Assembly: GCA_964645285.1 (NCBI GenBank)
Contig: CAZYDR010000053.1
Location: 1-24,934 of the forward strand
Length of the DNA: 24,934 nucleotides
Source: JAYZAP01 sp964645285
Lineage (GTDB): Bacteria; Pseudomonadota; Alphaproteobacteria; JAAXGF01
Direction: 5' to 3'
Below the pieces are notes generated by a model. It saw only the letters and a program-made list of their open reading frames with translations. It searched no databases and was not told where the DNA came from. The translations under genes were made by a program, and so were the position numbers. Positions 1 to 7,914 of this stretch are shown here, one piece after another (positions within the stretch are counted from its first letter, which is position 1; each line of letters starts with the position of its first letter).

Positions 1-468
1 GTGCTTGACCACCCCTTCCAGGGTTTCCCAGGTCAGGTTGAGGCCGTCGAAGTCATTGTAGCGGGCCTCAAGCAGGGTCAGCACCCGCAGGGTCTGGGCG
101 TTGTGGTCGAAACCGCCGAATTCGGTCATGGCCACGTCGAGAGCATGCTCGCCGGCGTGACCGAACGGCGGATGGCCAAGATCGTGAGCCAGGGCCAGGG
201 CCTCGGCAAGGTCTTCGTCGAGACCGAGCACCCGGGCGATAGATCGCGCGATCTGGGCGACCTCCAGGCTGTGGGTCAGGCGCGTGCGGTAATGATCGCC
301 CTCGTGATAAACGAACACCTGGGTCTTGTGCATGAGCCGGCGAAACGCCGTGGAATGAATAATGCGGTCACGGTCGCGTTGATACGGCGTGCGTGTCGGG
401 CTCTCCGGTTCGTCATAAAGGCGGCCGCGGCTGTGATCCGGGTTGCTGGCGAAGGGTGCGGCTGGCAT
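1..468 (-). CDS. dgt: dGTPase / HD-domain dNTP triphosphohydrolase (partial, runs off left edge)
   Basis: The first 156 codons are present, read leftward from the ATG at 468; the C-terminus lies outside the window. The family hydrolyses dGTP (often dNTPs generally) to deoxynucleoside and triphosphate in the cytosol. Visible signatures are the N-terminal SPTRTPYQRDRDRIIHS and AFRRLMHKTQVF blocks, then YRTRLTHSLEVAQIARS, which carries the first metal-binding His, AHDLGHPPFGHAGE with the HD pair, and FDHNAQTLRVLTLLEARY. These are typical of the shorter bacterial dGTPase-like class found in Alphaproteobacteria. The start matches the usual family N-terminus, although no strong ribosome binding site precedes it. 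The opposite-strand ORF over the same bases is a shadow. The gene is divergent from the kinase gene, with a 264-base relatively AT-rich gap (469-732) in which I see no gene and no convincing promoter. Confidence 0.93.
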   Translation of the reverse strand, partial: MPAAPFASNPDHSRGRLYDEPESPTRTPYQRDRDRIIHSTAFRRLMHKTQVFVYHEGDHYRTRLTHSLEVAQIARSIARVLGLDEDLAEALALAHDLGHPPFGHAGEHALDVAMTEFGGFDHNAQTLRVLTLLEARYNDFDGLNLTWETLEGVVKH

Positions 469-732
469 GGCGGGAAGCTACAGGCGCGCGGCGATGCAAT
501 CAACGCCCCATAACAAGTGGCTGGCAAAAATTAGAATTGCAGCCTTCCAAATCAACCGCATGAATTCAGAAAGCAACCGCGAATCAGTGATATCAAAGCA
601 GCACAACATCCAAGTCGAATAGAACGTCAACAGACCCCCTTACAATACCCTTTAGACTTGAGTACTATCGAATTTACAAAAAGTAGTAACCGGGTATTCA
701 AGAGTTGAGACTGGCAGCGAGGCGTTCATTTA

Positions 733-3027
733 ATGGGCGGCCATATTACAAAAAATAACCTCACGTTTTTCTGGCGCTATGTGATTGGCGCCGTCGTGAT
801 TTGGACGGTAATCATTGCCGGCTCCCTAAGCAGCAATATCTATCTGCTGAACAAATAATCGATTGCGCTGGCGCGTAAGGAGACGGTCGCTCACTTCAAC
901 AAGGACCAGGGGTTCCGGTTGTGGGGTACCAAGCACGGCGGCATCAACGTTCCGATTACCGAGGAGACGCCGCCAAGCCCCTACATGGACCATATACCGG
1001 AGCGCGACATCGAAACCCCGTCGGGCCGCAAACTGACTTTGATGAACCCCGCCTATACGGTTCGCCAGTTAATGGACGACTATTCGAACCTATACGGCAT
1101 CAAGGGTAAGATTGCCGGTCTGGTGGTATTGCGCCCGGGCAACGCGCCCGACGAATAGGAGCGGGACGCGCTCATACGGCTCAAAGCCGGTCTCGACGAA
1201 GTCAGTGAAATTTCAACTATCGACGACGCCTCCTATTTTCGCCTCATGCGACCCATGTACATGAAGGAGGGGTGTGACAAATGTCATGGCCACCTGGGCT
1301 TCAAACTTGGTGATTTTCGCGGTGGTGTCGACGTTTCTATTCCCCTCGCCCCCTATCTCGCCGCGAAGACCGAAGCGGTCAACGTATCGGCCCTGACACA
1401 CGCGGGAATTTGGCTGTTAGGCCTCACCGGGTTTGGCTTTGGCGTCCGTCAGGTGCGGCGCCACATTTTCGAGCGCGACCGGGCCAAGGCCGAGGTCGAG
1501 GAATCTCAAAGCCGCCTCGCGGAAGTGCTCGAAATTGCACCGGAGGCGATTATTTCCATCGATGCCGATTTTTGCATTCAGACGTTCAATAAGGGCGCCG
1601 AGCGGATATTCGGGTTTTCAGTCGATGAGACCATGGGGCAGCCTTTGGATATTCTGATACCCGAGCGCTTCAGAACAGCGCATCGCGGCTATCTGCAAAA
1701 ATTCGCCAAATCCGGCGAGGCAAGCCGCCTGATGAACAATCGCCTACGGGTCTCCGGACAAAGAAAGGACGGCACGGGGTTTCCCGCCGAAGCCTCCATA
1801 TCAGCCCTCGAACACCGCGGTGAAATTGTCCTGACCGTCATTTTGACGGACGTTACGCAGCGTGAACAAGCCGAGGAGTAACTGCGCCAGTCCCAGAAAA
1901 TGGAAGCGGTCGGCCAGTTGACGGCGGGTGTAGCCCATGATTTCAACAACCTCCTAGCCGCCATCGTCGGCAATACGGAGATTATCGAAGACAAGATCGG
2001 CAATGATGAGGAAGGCAAATTTCATGTCGATGCAGTCCTCCAGGCAAGCGACCGCGCGGCATCACTGACCGACCGATTGTTGGCCTTTTCCCGCCAGCAG
2101 GCGTTGTCACCCGTGGCGACGGATGTGTCTGAACTGATTGGCGGTATCGAGGACCTGCTTCGGCGAACTCTTGGTGAAACGATCGACCTGCGGATTAATG
2201 TCCCGACGGACATACGACCGGTAATGATTGATCCACATCAGTTCGAAAATGCCTTGATCAATCTGGCGATTAACGCCCGGGATGCCATGACCACCGGGGG
2301 AGCATTGACCATCGAGACCGCCAACGTCGCACTGGATGAGAGCTATACCGACCAGGAGCACGAGGTTGTCCCCTGCGATTATGTGACTGTCGCCGTCAGC
2401 GATACCGGCAGCGGTATGACACCTGAAGTGTTGGACCGGGTATTCGAGCCATTCTTTACCACAAAGGAAGTCGGCAAAGGCAGCGGCCTTGGCCTCAGCA
2501 TGGTGTTCGGTTTCGCCAAGCAATCGGGTGGCCACGAGCCGATTTACAGCGAAGTCGGTCACGGCTCGACAATCAAACTGTGTCTACCGTGCTCCCCGAA
2601 CGAGGCGGACCGACGAGACGGCAACAATGAGGAAATAGATCGCGCTCACGGTTCAGCACGTATCCTGATTGTCGAAGACAACGAAAACGTTCGCGCGGTG
2701 CCAGTAAATATTCTCCGCAATCAGGGGTACCAGGTTGTTGAAGCCAATGACGGGGCCGAGGCCATTGCCCTTCTCGAAGACGTACAATCGTTCGATCTTC
2801 TATTCACGGATGTGGTGTTGCCTGGCGGCATGAACGGTGTGGACATCGCCGAACGGGCCAAGCAGATACAGCCAAACATCAAAGTCGTTTACACCACCGG
2901 CTATACGGAGACCGCCGCCGTCCACAACGGCACCCTGGACGCGACCGCGGTGTTGATCAGCAAACCATATCGCCGGGCGGAGCTGCTTGATAAGATCCAG
3001 CTTGTGTTGGCCGATAGTGAAACTTGA
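733..3027 (+). pseudogene. Hybrid sensor histidine kinase (heme-binding DUF3365/Tll0287-like, PAS, kinase, receiver) with three in-frame stops
   Basis: One uninterrupted frame of 765 codons from the ATG at 733 to the TGA at 3025-3027 encodes a complete hybrid kinase, but it contains TAA at 856-858 (codon 42), TAG at 1156-1158 (codon 142) and TAA at 1879-1881 (codon 383). Order: membrane segment near codons 16-34; a DUF3365-type sensory domain with a CDKCH c-type heme motif at 1273-1287; a second membrane segment near 1396-1450; PAS at about 1500-1870; HisKA with VAHDFNNLL; ATPase with N box (NLAINARDAM) and G boxes (DTGSGM, GKGSGLGLSM); and a receiver with the phospho-acceptor in LLFTDVVLPGG and lysine in SKPYRR. 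There is no frameshift and no obvious lost motif. By family comparison the TAG replaces Trp (or Gln) and the last TAA replaces Gln in AEEQLRQSQKMEA. A 375-codon soluble kinase-receiver could in principle start at the ATG at 1900, but no ribosome site precedes it. Most likely a recent nonsense pseudogene. Confidence 0.85.
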
Positions 3028-3039
3028 GATGATGTGCGA

Positions 3040-3067
3040 TTGACATTCATTTAATTCCATATACATA
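3040..3067 (+). promoter_or_regulatory. Candidate sigma70-type promoter for erpA
   Basis: TTGACA at 3040-3045 is a perfect -35 box. After 16 bases comes a weak -10, TACATA at 3062-3067. It lies in an AT-rich gap between the kinase pseudogene stop (3027) and erpA (3121), which would give a leader of about 47 bases. The -10 match is only 3 of 6, so the assignment rests mainly on the -35 box and the location. Confidence 0.4.
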
Positions 3068-3120
3068 CCATAAGTGAGTAGGCGGCCAGATGCCGCCACC
3101 AGGAAAAGCGAGCCGGATTG

Positions 3121-3468
3121 ATGAGTACTGATACCGCCCCCCTATCCCTAAGCGAGAGCGCTGCACGGCGCGTTGCCGTTCTGCTCAAGGACGAAGACGA
3201 CGCCGACCTCATGCTGCGGGTTTCCGTATCGGGTGGCGGCTGCTCCGGCTTCCAGTACGCGTTCAGCCTCGACAACGACGTCAAGGACGACGAAATTGTG
3301 GTCGAACGGAACGGTGTCTCCATGGTGGTCGACCAGATTTCCCTGATGTACATCGCCGGCTCGGAAGTCGATTTCATCGAGAATATCGGCGGCTCCTACT
3401 TCGTCATCAACAATCCCAAGGCGACCTCCATGTGCGGCTGCGGTAACTCCTTCGGCATTGCCATCTAG
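3121..3468 (+). CDS. erpA: Iron-sulfur cluster insertion protein ErpA (HesB/IscA family)
   Basis: This 115-residue A-type carrier would deliver Fe-S clusters to apo-enzymes in the cytosol. The three cluster-ligand cysteines are all present: Cys41 in VSGGGCSGFQYAF and Cys105/Cys107 in the C-terminal CGCGNSF. The length is normal for the family, and the sequence between (VVDQISLMYIAGSEVDFIE) matches ErpA better than IscA or SufA. The ATG at 3121 is chosen over the TTG directly before it at 3118; the only purine-rich site, AGGA near 3101, is rather far upstream. The gene has its own candidate promoter and is followed at 3491 by a strong terminator, so it is probably a single-gene transcript. A client in this window could be IlvD, an Fe-S dehydratase, although no direct link is shown. 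Confidence 0.93.
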   Translation: MSTDTAPLSLSESAARRVAVLLKDEDDADLMLRVSVSGGGCSGFQYAFSLDNDVKDDEIVVERNGVSMVVDQISLMYIAGSEVDFIENIGGSYFVINNPKATSMCGCGNSFGIAI

Positions 3469-3490
3469 GCGCGCCCCTCCGGCCACCACA

Positions 3491-3516
3491 AAGCCCGCCA
3501 TTGAGCGGGCTTTTTT
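3491..3516 (+). terminator. Rho-independent terminator after erpA
   Basis: A perfect 8-bp stem, AAGCCCGC (3491-3498) against GCGGGCTT (3505-3512), closes a 6-base loop and runs into a six-T tract (3511-3516). It lies 22 bases after the erpA stop and only 20 bases before the xth start codon. Confidence 0.9.
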
Positions 3517-3529
3517 ATACGGGTATCCT
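3501..3529 (+). promoter_or_regulatory. Candidate xth promoter overlapping the erpA terminator
   Basis: TTGAGC at 3501-3506 lies in the terminator loop and descending stem. After exactly 17 bases comes TATCCT at 3524-3529; each box matches consensus at 4 of 6. Initiation 6-8 bases downstream would fall at or one base before the xth ATG (3537), giving a leaderless or near-leaderless mRNA. The absence of any ribosome binding site before xth and the lack of other room for a promoter fit this. It is an inference from spacing only. Confidence 0.35.
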
Positions 3530-3536
3530 CGCGCTC

Positions 3537-4316
3537 ATGAAAATCGCCACCTGGAACGTAAACTCGATCAAGGCCCGCCTTCCCCGGGTGCTGGAATGGC
3601 TCGCCGAGGCTGCGCCCAATGTGGTGCTGCTGCAGGAAATCAAAACCGTTGCCGAAAGTTTCCCTGAAACCGAAATCAGCGACCTTGGTTACAACACTGC
3701 GGTGCTTGGCCAGAAGAGCTACAACGGTGTCGCTATTCTGTCGAAGCGGCCCATCGAAGACGTGGTTGAGGGCCTGCCCGGTGACGATGAGGACGAACAA
3801 GCGCGCTATCTCGAGGCCGTCATCGACGGCGTCCGGGTCGCCACCATCTATCTGCCCAACGGCAATCCGACGGATTCGCCCAAATTCCCCTACAAACTGC
3901 GCTGGATGGACCGACTTTACGATCACGCCAAAACCCTGCTTGCCTATGAGGAACCCCTGGTACTGGGCGGTGACTACAACATCGCCCCGACCGATATTGA
4001 CGTCTATGACCCAAGAGTCTGGGAGGGAGATGCCCTGTGCCGGCCCGACAGCCGCTCGAAGTTTCGCGCCATCGTCCATCTCGGATTGACCGACGCCTAT
4101 CGCGCGCGCCACGCCAATCAAGCCGGCGCCTACAGCTTCTGGGACTACCAGAAGGGCCGCTGGCAGCGCGACGAAGGCGTACGCATCGATCATCTGCTGT
4201 TGTCGCCCCAGGCCGCCGACCGGTTGGGCGACTGCGACATCGACAAGACACCCAGGGGCCACAGCGAAAAACCCTCGGACCACACGCCGGTGTGGTGCGA
4301 GTTGCGTGACGAGTGA
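3537..4316 (+). CDS. xth: Exodeoxyribonuclease III / AP endonuclease
   Basis: A 259-residue member of the exonuclease-endonuclease-phosphatase superfamily, acting in base excision repair by cutting 5' to abasic sites and trimming 3' ends. The catalytic set is visible: Asn7 in MKIATWNVNSIKARL, the metal-binding Glu34 in LLQEIK, Asp146/Asn148 in GGDYNIAP, RIDHLLLS, and the terminal Asp-His pair (248/249) in SDHTPVW. Length and order are normal for bacterial XthA-type enzymes. The ATG at 3537 is used because it begins the conserved MKIATWN block; longer upstream starts would read through the erpA terminator. No Shine-Dalgarno sequence precedes it. Its TGA overlaps the next ATG (TGATG), so the GFA-family gene is probably translated by coupling. 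Confidence 0.95.
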   Translation: MKIATWNVNSIKARLPRVLEWLAEAAPNVVLLQEIKTVAESFPETEISDLGYNTAVLGQKSYNGVAILSKRPIEDVVEGLPGDDEDEQARYLEAVIDGVRVATIYLPNGNPTDSPKFPYKLRWMDRLYDHAKTLLAYEEPLVLGGDYNIAPTDIDVYDPRVWEGDALCRPDSRSKFRAIVHLGLTDAYRARHANQAGAYSFWDYQKGRWQRDEGVRIDHLLLSPQAADRLGDCDIDKTPRGHSEKPSDHTPVWCELRDE

Positions 4317-4726
4317 TGGCGGGCGAACGCCACGAAGGCGGCTGCCTGTACGGCGCCGTGCGTTATGTGGGCCGGGGCGCGCCGAATTGGGTCCCCCATT
4401 GCCACTGCCAAAGCTGTCGCCTGGCGTCCGGCGCCGTGGCTCTCACCTGGGTCGGGTTTCCCACGGGCAACTACGAAGTAACCCAAGGCTCGCCACGGTT
4501 CAATGCGTCATCCCCGGGGGTTCGGCGATCATTCTGCAACGCCTGCGGCACGCCGCTGACCTTTGAAAGCGAGCGCTTCCCCGGCGAGGTCCATATTACG
4601 GTCGGTAGCCTCGATCACCCCGACGCCATGCCGGCCCAGGGCCATGTTTTCACCGAAGAGCAAATCGTCTGGCTCCACCTCGACGACGATCTGCCGAAAC
4701 ACGCGACGACGGGAAGCGCTACGTAG
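4316..4726 (+). CDS. GFA-family zinc protein (glutathione-dependent formaldehyde-activating enzyme / CENP-V fold)
   Basis: 136 residues. The family fold binds zinc through cysteines seen here in GGCLYGAVRY, in HCHCQSCR (a CxC..C arrangement) and in FCNACGTPLTF. Some members catalyse addition of formaldehyde to glutathione, but most genomic members have no proven substrate, so only the family is assigned. The ATG at 4316 shares its A with the xth stop codon; the GTG one codon earlier is possible but less likely. It ends at TAG 4724-4726 inside the palindrome CTACGTAG, which also supplies the stop of the opposite-strand ORF. Co-transcription with the repair gene xth is supported by the overlap; a shared role in formaldehyde or alkylation stress is speculation. 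Confidence 0.85.
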   Translation: MAGERHEGGCLYGAVRYVGRGAPNWVPHCHCQSCRLASGAVALTWVGFPTGNYEVTQGSPRFNASSPGVRRSFCNACGTPLTFESERFPGEVHITVGSLDHPDAMPAQGHVFTEEQIVWLHLDDDLPKHATTGSAT

Positions 4727-4865
4727 AGCGGCCCCAGATCGCCGCCATTTCGCCGTGATATTCCCTGAAGGTAGCAAGCACGTCGGGGTCGAAATGCCCC
4801 ACCGGGTCGAGACGTTCGTCGATGTGTTCGTCACCGCGATCGAAAGGATGCTCGGGTAGACCCAA
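4719..4865 (-). pseudogene. Short protein-like ORF, probable gene remnant (unrecognised)
   Basis: Read leftward from a TTG at 4865, this gives 48 codons ending at TAG 4721-4719. The composition is protein-like (PEHPFDRGDEHIDERLD, then HFDPDVLATF and EYHGEMAAIWGRS) and unlike the adjacent shadow frames, so I think it is or was coding. I do not recognise the family. Directly upstream in the same frame is TGA (4872-4874) preceded by ATG (4875-4877), so a start codon followed at once by a stop is present. No ribosome binding site is visible. It is squeezed between the ilvD terminator and the convergent GFA gene, overlapping the latter by 8 bases. It may be the tail of a truncated gene or a very small real gene. 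Confidence 0.35.
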
Positions 4866-4888
4866 CGCCGATCACATGCGAACAAAAG

Positions 4889-4924
4889 AAAACGGCGCGG
4901 GACCGCAAGGCCCCGCGCCGTTTT
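4889..4924 (-). terminator. Rho-independent terminator after ilvD
   Basis: A perfect 13-bp stem (4889-4901 with 4912-4924) encloses a 10-base loop. Read on the minus strand it is followed by TTTTCTTTTGTT, so it terminates ilvD, whose stop codon lies 22 bases upstream at 4949-4947. The symmetric A4/T4 ends mean it could also act weakly on plus-strand transcripts. Confidence 0.88.
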
Positions 4925-4946
4925 GATTCCAGGCTATACGCCGGAC

Positions 4947-6677
4947 TCAGATATCGGCGTAGATATGGCCTTCCTTCTTGGCGCCGGGGTGGGTTACCGC
5001 GCCCTTGATCGCCGGGCCGACGGTTTGAGCGTAGCGCCACAGGGCGCCGGAGCCGAATTCGTTCTCGCGGGGCTTCCAGGTCTCGCGGCGCTCGGCCAGC
5101 ACTTCTTCCGGCACGTCCAGGTCAAGCACACCGGCGACGGCATCGATAACCACGATGTCGCCATCTTCCATAAGGCCGATGGGACCACCAGCCGCTGCCT
5201 CGGGGCCGATATGGCCAACGCAGAGCCCTCGGGTACCGCCAGAGAACCGTCCGTCGGTGATCAGGGCGACGCCCTCGAGGCCCATGCCGGCAATGACCGC
5301 CGTTGTCGACAGCATCTCGCGCATGCCGGGGCCGCCGATGGGGCCTTCATAGCGAATGACCACGCAGTCACCGGTCCTTATTTCACCGGCAACCACGGCG
5401 GCGAAGGCGTCCTCTTCACGATCGAAACAGCGGGCCGGACCGCGGAACCGCTGGGCCTCCTCCGGCATGTGGGCGATCTTCACGATGGCGCCCTCAGTCG
5501 CTAGGCTGCCCTTGAGACCGACAACGCCGCCGGTCGGGGTGATCGGATCGGCGACGCGGTAGACCACGTCCTGATCTACGGGAAAAATTACCGTCTCGTG
5601 GTTTTCGGCCAGGGTTCTGCCGCTGACGGTCATGCAATCACCGTTGAGGTAACCGCCGTCGAGCAGCTCCTTGATTATCACCTGAACGCCGCCGACCTCG
5701 AACAGGTCCTTGGCCACGTAATCGCCATTGGGCTTGAGGTTGGCGATCAGCGGCGTGCGCTTGAATACTTCGGCCACGTCGTGAAGGTCGAAGTCGATGC
5801 CACATTCGTTGGCGATGGCCGGCAAATGCAGGGCCGCGTTGGTCGAACCACCGGTCGCCGCCACAACGGTGGCGGCGTTCTTGATCGATTCGAGGGTGAC
5901 GATATCGCGCGGCCGGATATTCTTCTCCAGCAGGTTGAGCACGGCGGCGCCCGAGCGCTCACCGTATTGGTCACGGGATTCATAAACCGCCGGCGCGCCA
6001 GCGGAGCCGGGCAAGGCCAGGCCGATGGCTTCCGAGACGCAGGCCATGGTGTTGGCGGTGAACTGACCACCGCAGGAGCCGCCCGACGGGCAGGCCGCCT
6101 GCTCCAGAGTAAGCAGATCCGCGTCGTTCATGGTGCCGCCAATGTGCCGGCCGACGCCCTCAAAGACGTCAACGATGGTGACGTCCTTGCCATCGAAGCG
6201 ACCGGGTAGGATCGAGCCACCGTACATGAACACCGCCGGCACGTTGAGGCGCACCATGACCATCATCATGCCGGGCAGCGACTTGTCGCAGCCGGCGAGG
6301 CCAACCAGGGCGTCGTAGCAGTGACCGCGCATGGTCAGTTCCACCGAGTCAGCGATGATCTCGCGGCTGACCAGAGACGACTTCATGCCGGCATGGCCCA
6401 TGGCGATGCCGTCAGTGACGGTGATGGTGGTGAACTCGCGCGGTGTGCCGCCGGCGGCGGCGACCCCGTGTTTGACCGCCTGGGCCTGACGCGCCAGGGT
6501 AATGTTGCATGGCGCCGCCTCGTTCCAGGTTGTCGCGACGCCGACCAGAGGCTGGAAAATTTCCGCCTCGGTGACTCCCATGGCGTAGAGGAAGGCACGG
6601 TGCGGCGCCCGCTCGGGACCCACGGTGGTGTGGCGGCTGGGTAATTTCGATTTGTCGAACTTGCGGTCGCGAGACAT
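4947..6677 (-). CDS. ilvD: Dihydroxy-acid dehydratase
   Basis: A 576-residue enzyme converting 2,3-dihydroxy-isovalerate (or -methylvalerate) to the 2-keto acid in valine, isoleucine and pantothenate synthesis; cytosolic, with an Fe-S cluster and Mg. Visible motifs are GCDKSLPGMM (about residue 129, cluster Cys), CPSGGSCGGQFTANTM (about 196, second Cys region), TGGSTNAALHLPA, YEGPIGGPGM and the C-terminal TDGRFSGGTRG. The length is normal. The ATG at 6677 starts MSRDRKFDKSKLPS, the family N-terminus, and has AGGGAAG about 7 bases upstream; a longer frame to 6767 is open but unsupported. It lies 37 bases after a small lipoprotein gene on the same strand, so they may be co-transcribed, and it ends in a strong terminator. 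No leader-peptide attenuator is visible. Confidence 0.97.
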   Translation of the reverse strand: MSRDRKFDKSKLPSRHTTVGPERAPHRAFLYAMGVTEAEIFQPLVGVATTWNEAAPCNITLARQAQAVKHGVAAAGGTPREFTTITVTDGIAMGHAGMKSSLVSREIIADSVELTMRGHCYDALVGLAGCDKSLPGMMMVMVRLNVPAVFMYGGSILPGRFDGKDVTIVDVFEGVGRHIGGTMNDADLLTLEQAACPSGGSCGGQFTANTMACVSEAIGLALPGSAGAPAVYESRDQYGERSGAAVLNLLEKNIRPRDIVTLESIKNAATVVAATGGSTNAALHLPAIANECGIDFDLHDVAEVFKRTPLIANLKPNGDYVAKDLFEVGGVQVIIKELLDGGYLNGDCMTVSGRTLAENHETVIFPVDQDVVYRVADPITPTGGVVGLKGSLATEGAIVKIAHMPEEAQRFRGPARCFDREEDAFAAVVAGEIRTGDCVVIRYEGPIGGPGMREMLSTTAVIAGMGLEGVALITDGRFSGGTRGLCVGHIGPEAAAGGPIGLMEDGDIVVIDAVAGVLDLDVPEEVLAERRETWKPRENEFGSGALWRYAQTVGPAIKGAVTHPGAKKEGHIYADI

Positions 6678-6714
6678 GGGCGATCTTCCCTTTGTTTTTC
6701 GGCTGAAGTCTATA

Positions 6715-6894
6715 CTAGAAAATGCAGTGCTTGGCGAAGTTCGTGGCCTGGTTGGTGGGCCAGTCACTCTTGTCCTTCTCCTTCATGTCATCACACCACT
6801 CAGGGCTGCCGACCTCGGGCGAACAAGCTGTCAGGGTAAATGAGAACAGCGTGATGGCAGCGACGGTCATCAGGATTCTGAGAGTATTGGGCAT
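6715..6894 (-). CDS. Small DUF3012-like lipoprotein
   Basis: 59 residues: a hydrophobic signal segment (ILMTVAAITLFSFTLTAC) with a lipobox LTAC, then a short mature part beginning SPEVGSPEWCDDMKEKDK and ending NFAKHCIF. The mature sequence resembles the DUF3012 family of tiny lipoproteins, including its two conserved cysteines and the W-C and AKHC blocks. It should be lipidated and membrane-anchored in the envelope; its function is unknown. The ATG at 6894 puts the signal peptide at the N-terminus and has GGAG 11 bases upstream. It lies between the homocysteine methyltransferase gene and ilvD, all on the minus strand with gaps of 34 and 37 bases. Confidence 0.8.
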   Translation of the reverse strand: MPNTLRILMTVAAITLFSFTLTACSPEVGSPEWCDDMKEKDKSDWPTNQATNFAKHCIF

Positions 6895-6928
6895 GACAAT
6901 AGAGTCTCCGAACAAAGGCTTTGTAGTT

Positions 6929-7840
6929 CTAATTAATCAGCTTGCGCAGGCGCGCAATATGCTCTGGCGACGTACCACAACAACCACCGACAATGCGGGC
7001 GCCGGCGTCGAGCCAGTCGGACACGTGGCTGGCGTAATGGGCTGGTTGAAGGTCGCCCCGAAGGGGGATCAAGCCGTCTTCGTCATCCTCGCCATCCAGT
7101 GTCCATTTCTCCGGCACCGGAACAAAAGTATTGGCATAACCGCCGGCCGGGCGGCCCAAAGCCACCAAATCGGCCATGGCGGCGGTGATGCTCTCTGGCG
7201 CGCAGCAGTTGACCATGAAGCCGGACACCGGCAGGTGCGAAATCGCGGCGGCTGCCTCGGCAATGGTCTCGTTGCTGCGCAGGCGTCCCGAGGCGTCTTC
7301 ATGGAGCGTCCAGCTGACCCAAACGGGACGGCCGGTGGTTGCCGCCGCGGTAGCGGCGGCCAGACCCTCCGCGGCGCTCGACATGGTTTCGCAGATGAAC
7401 AGATCGACATGGGGCATCATGATCTCGGCCTGCTCGCGGTAGAGCGGTTCGATCTCGTCATACGAGTCAACCAGGTCGGGCCGGTAACTGCCCCGCAAGG
7501 GTGGCAGGGATCCGGCGATCAACACCTGGCGGCCACTGGCGGCGCGGGCCTCCTGGGCCAGCTTGCAGGCCTGGATGTTGAGCTCGGCGAAACGGTCCTC
7601 GATGCCTTCGCGGGCAAGCTCGGCGCGAATAACCCCGTAGGTATTGGTGATAATGACATCGGCCCCGGCGGCGATGTAATCCTCATGGATATGACTCACC
7701 GTGTGGGGCGCCGTGAGCAAGGCATTCGCCGACCAGATGGTCTCAGAGATTTCCACGCCGCGATGGCGCAACTCGCGCCCCATGCCGCCATCAAGCAACA
7801 CCCTGCGGGGCGGCAGGTCAACGCTGGGAACATCGGTCAT
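6929..7840 (-). CDS. Homocysteine S-methyltransferase family protein
   Basis: A 303-residue zinc-dependent methyltransferase domain. Members move a methyl group to homocysteine from donors such as S-methylmethionine, betaine or, in MetH, methyl-folate. Seen here are the N-terminal LLDGGMGRELRHRG, GADVIITNTYG, FICETMSS, then VNCCAPE and GGCCGTSPEHI, which contain the three zinc-binding cysteines in the expected places. It is a stand-alone domain without cobalamin or folate domains, so a MmuM-, BHMT- or YitJ-like role is possible; the donor is not readable. The ATG at 7840 has AGGAG 9 bases upstream and removes an unsupported 11-residue extension. Given the sarcosine/dimethylglycine-type oxidases elsewhere in the window, betaine is an attractive but unproven methyl donor. 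Confidence 0.88.
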   Translation of the reverse strand: MTDVPSVDLPPRRVLLDGGMGRELRHRGVEISETIWSANALLTAPHTVSHIHEDYIAAGADVIITNTYGVIRAELAREGIEDRFAELNIQACKLAQEARAASGRQVLIAGSLPPLRGSYRPDLVDSYDEIEPLYREQAEIMMPHVDLFICETMSSAAEGLAAATAAATTGRPVWVSWTLHEDASGRLRSNETIAEAAAAISHLPVSGFMVNCCAPESITAAMADLVALGRPAGGYANTFVPVPEKWTLDGEDDEDGLIPLRGDLQPAHYASHVSDWLDAGARIVGGCCGTSPEHIARLRKLIN

Positions 7841-7914
7841 GGGCGGAACTCCTGAAACACAAAAAACGGCCATAGCAAATTTAACGCCAGAAGCCGCACC
7901 CGGCCACCTTCAAG

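Noticed and set aside
1..513. 170-codon plus-strand ORF at the left edge
   Set aside because: Its complement is an unmistakable dGTPase with HD motifs; the plus ORF has no domain.
4529..4885. 118-codon minus-strand ORF overlapping the GFA gene
   Set aside because: Its frame differs from the protein-like remnant at 4719-4865 and most of it is antisense to the recognised GFA gene.
6722..7855. 377-codon plus-strand ORF
   Set aside because: Lies opposite the homocysteine methyltransferase and lipoprotein genes and has no motif.
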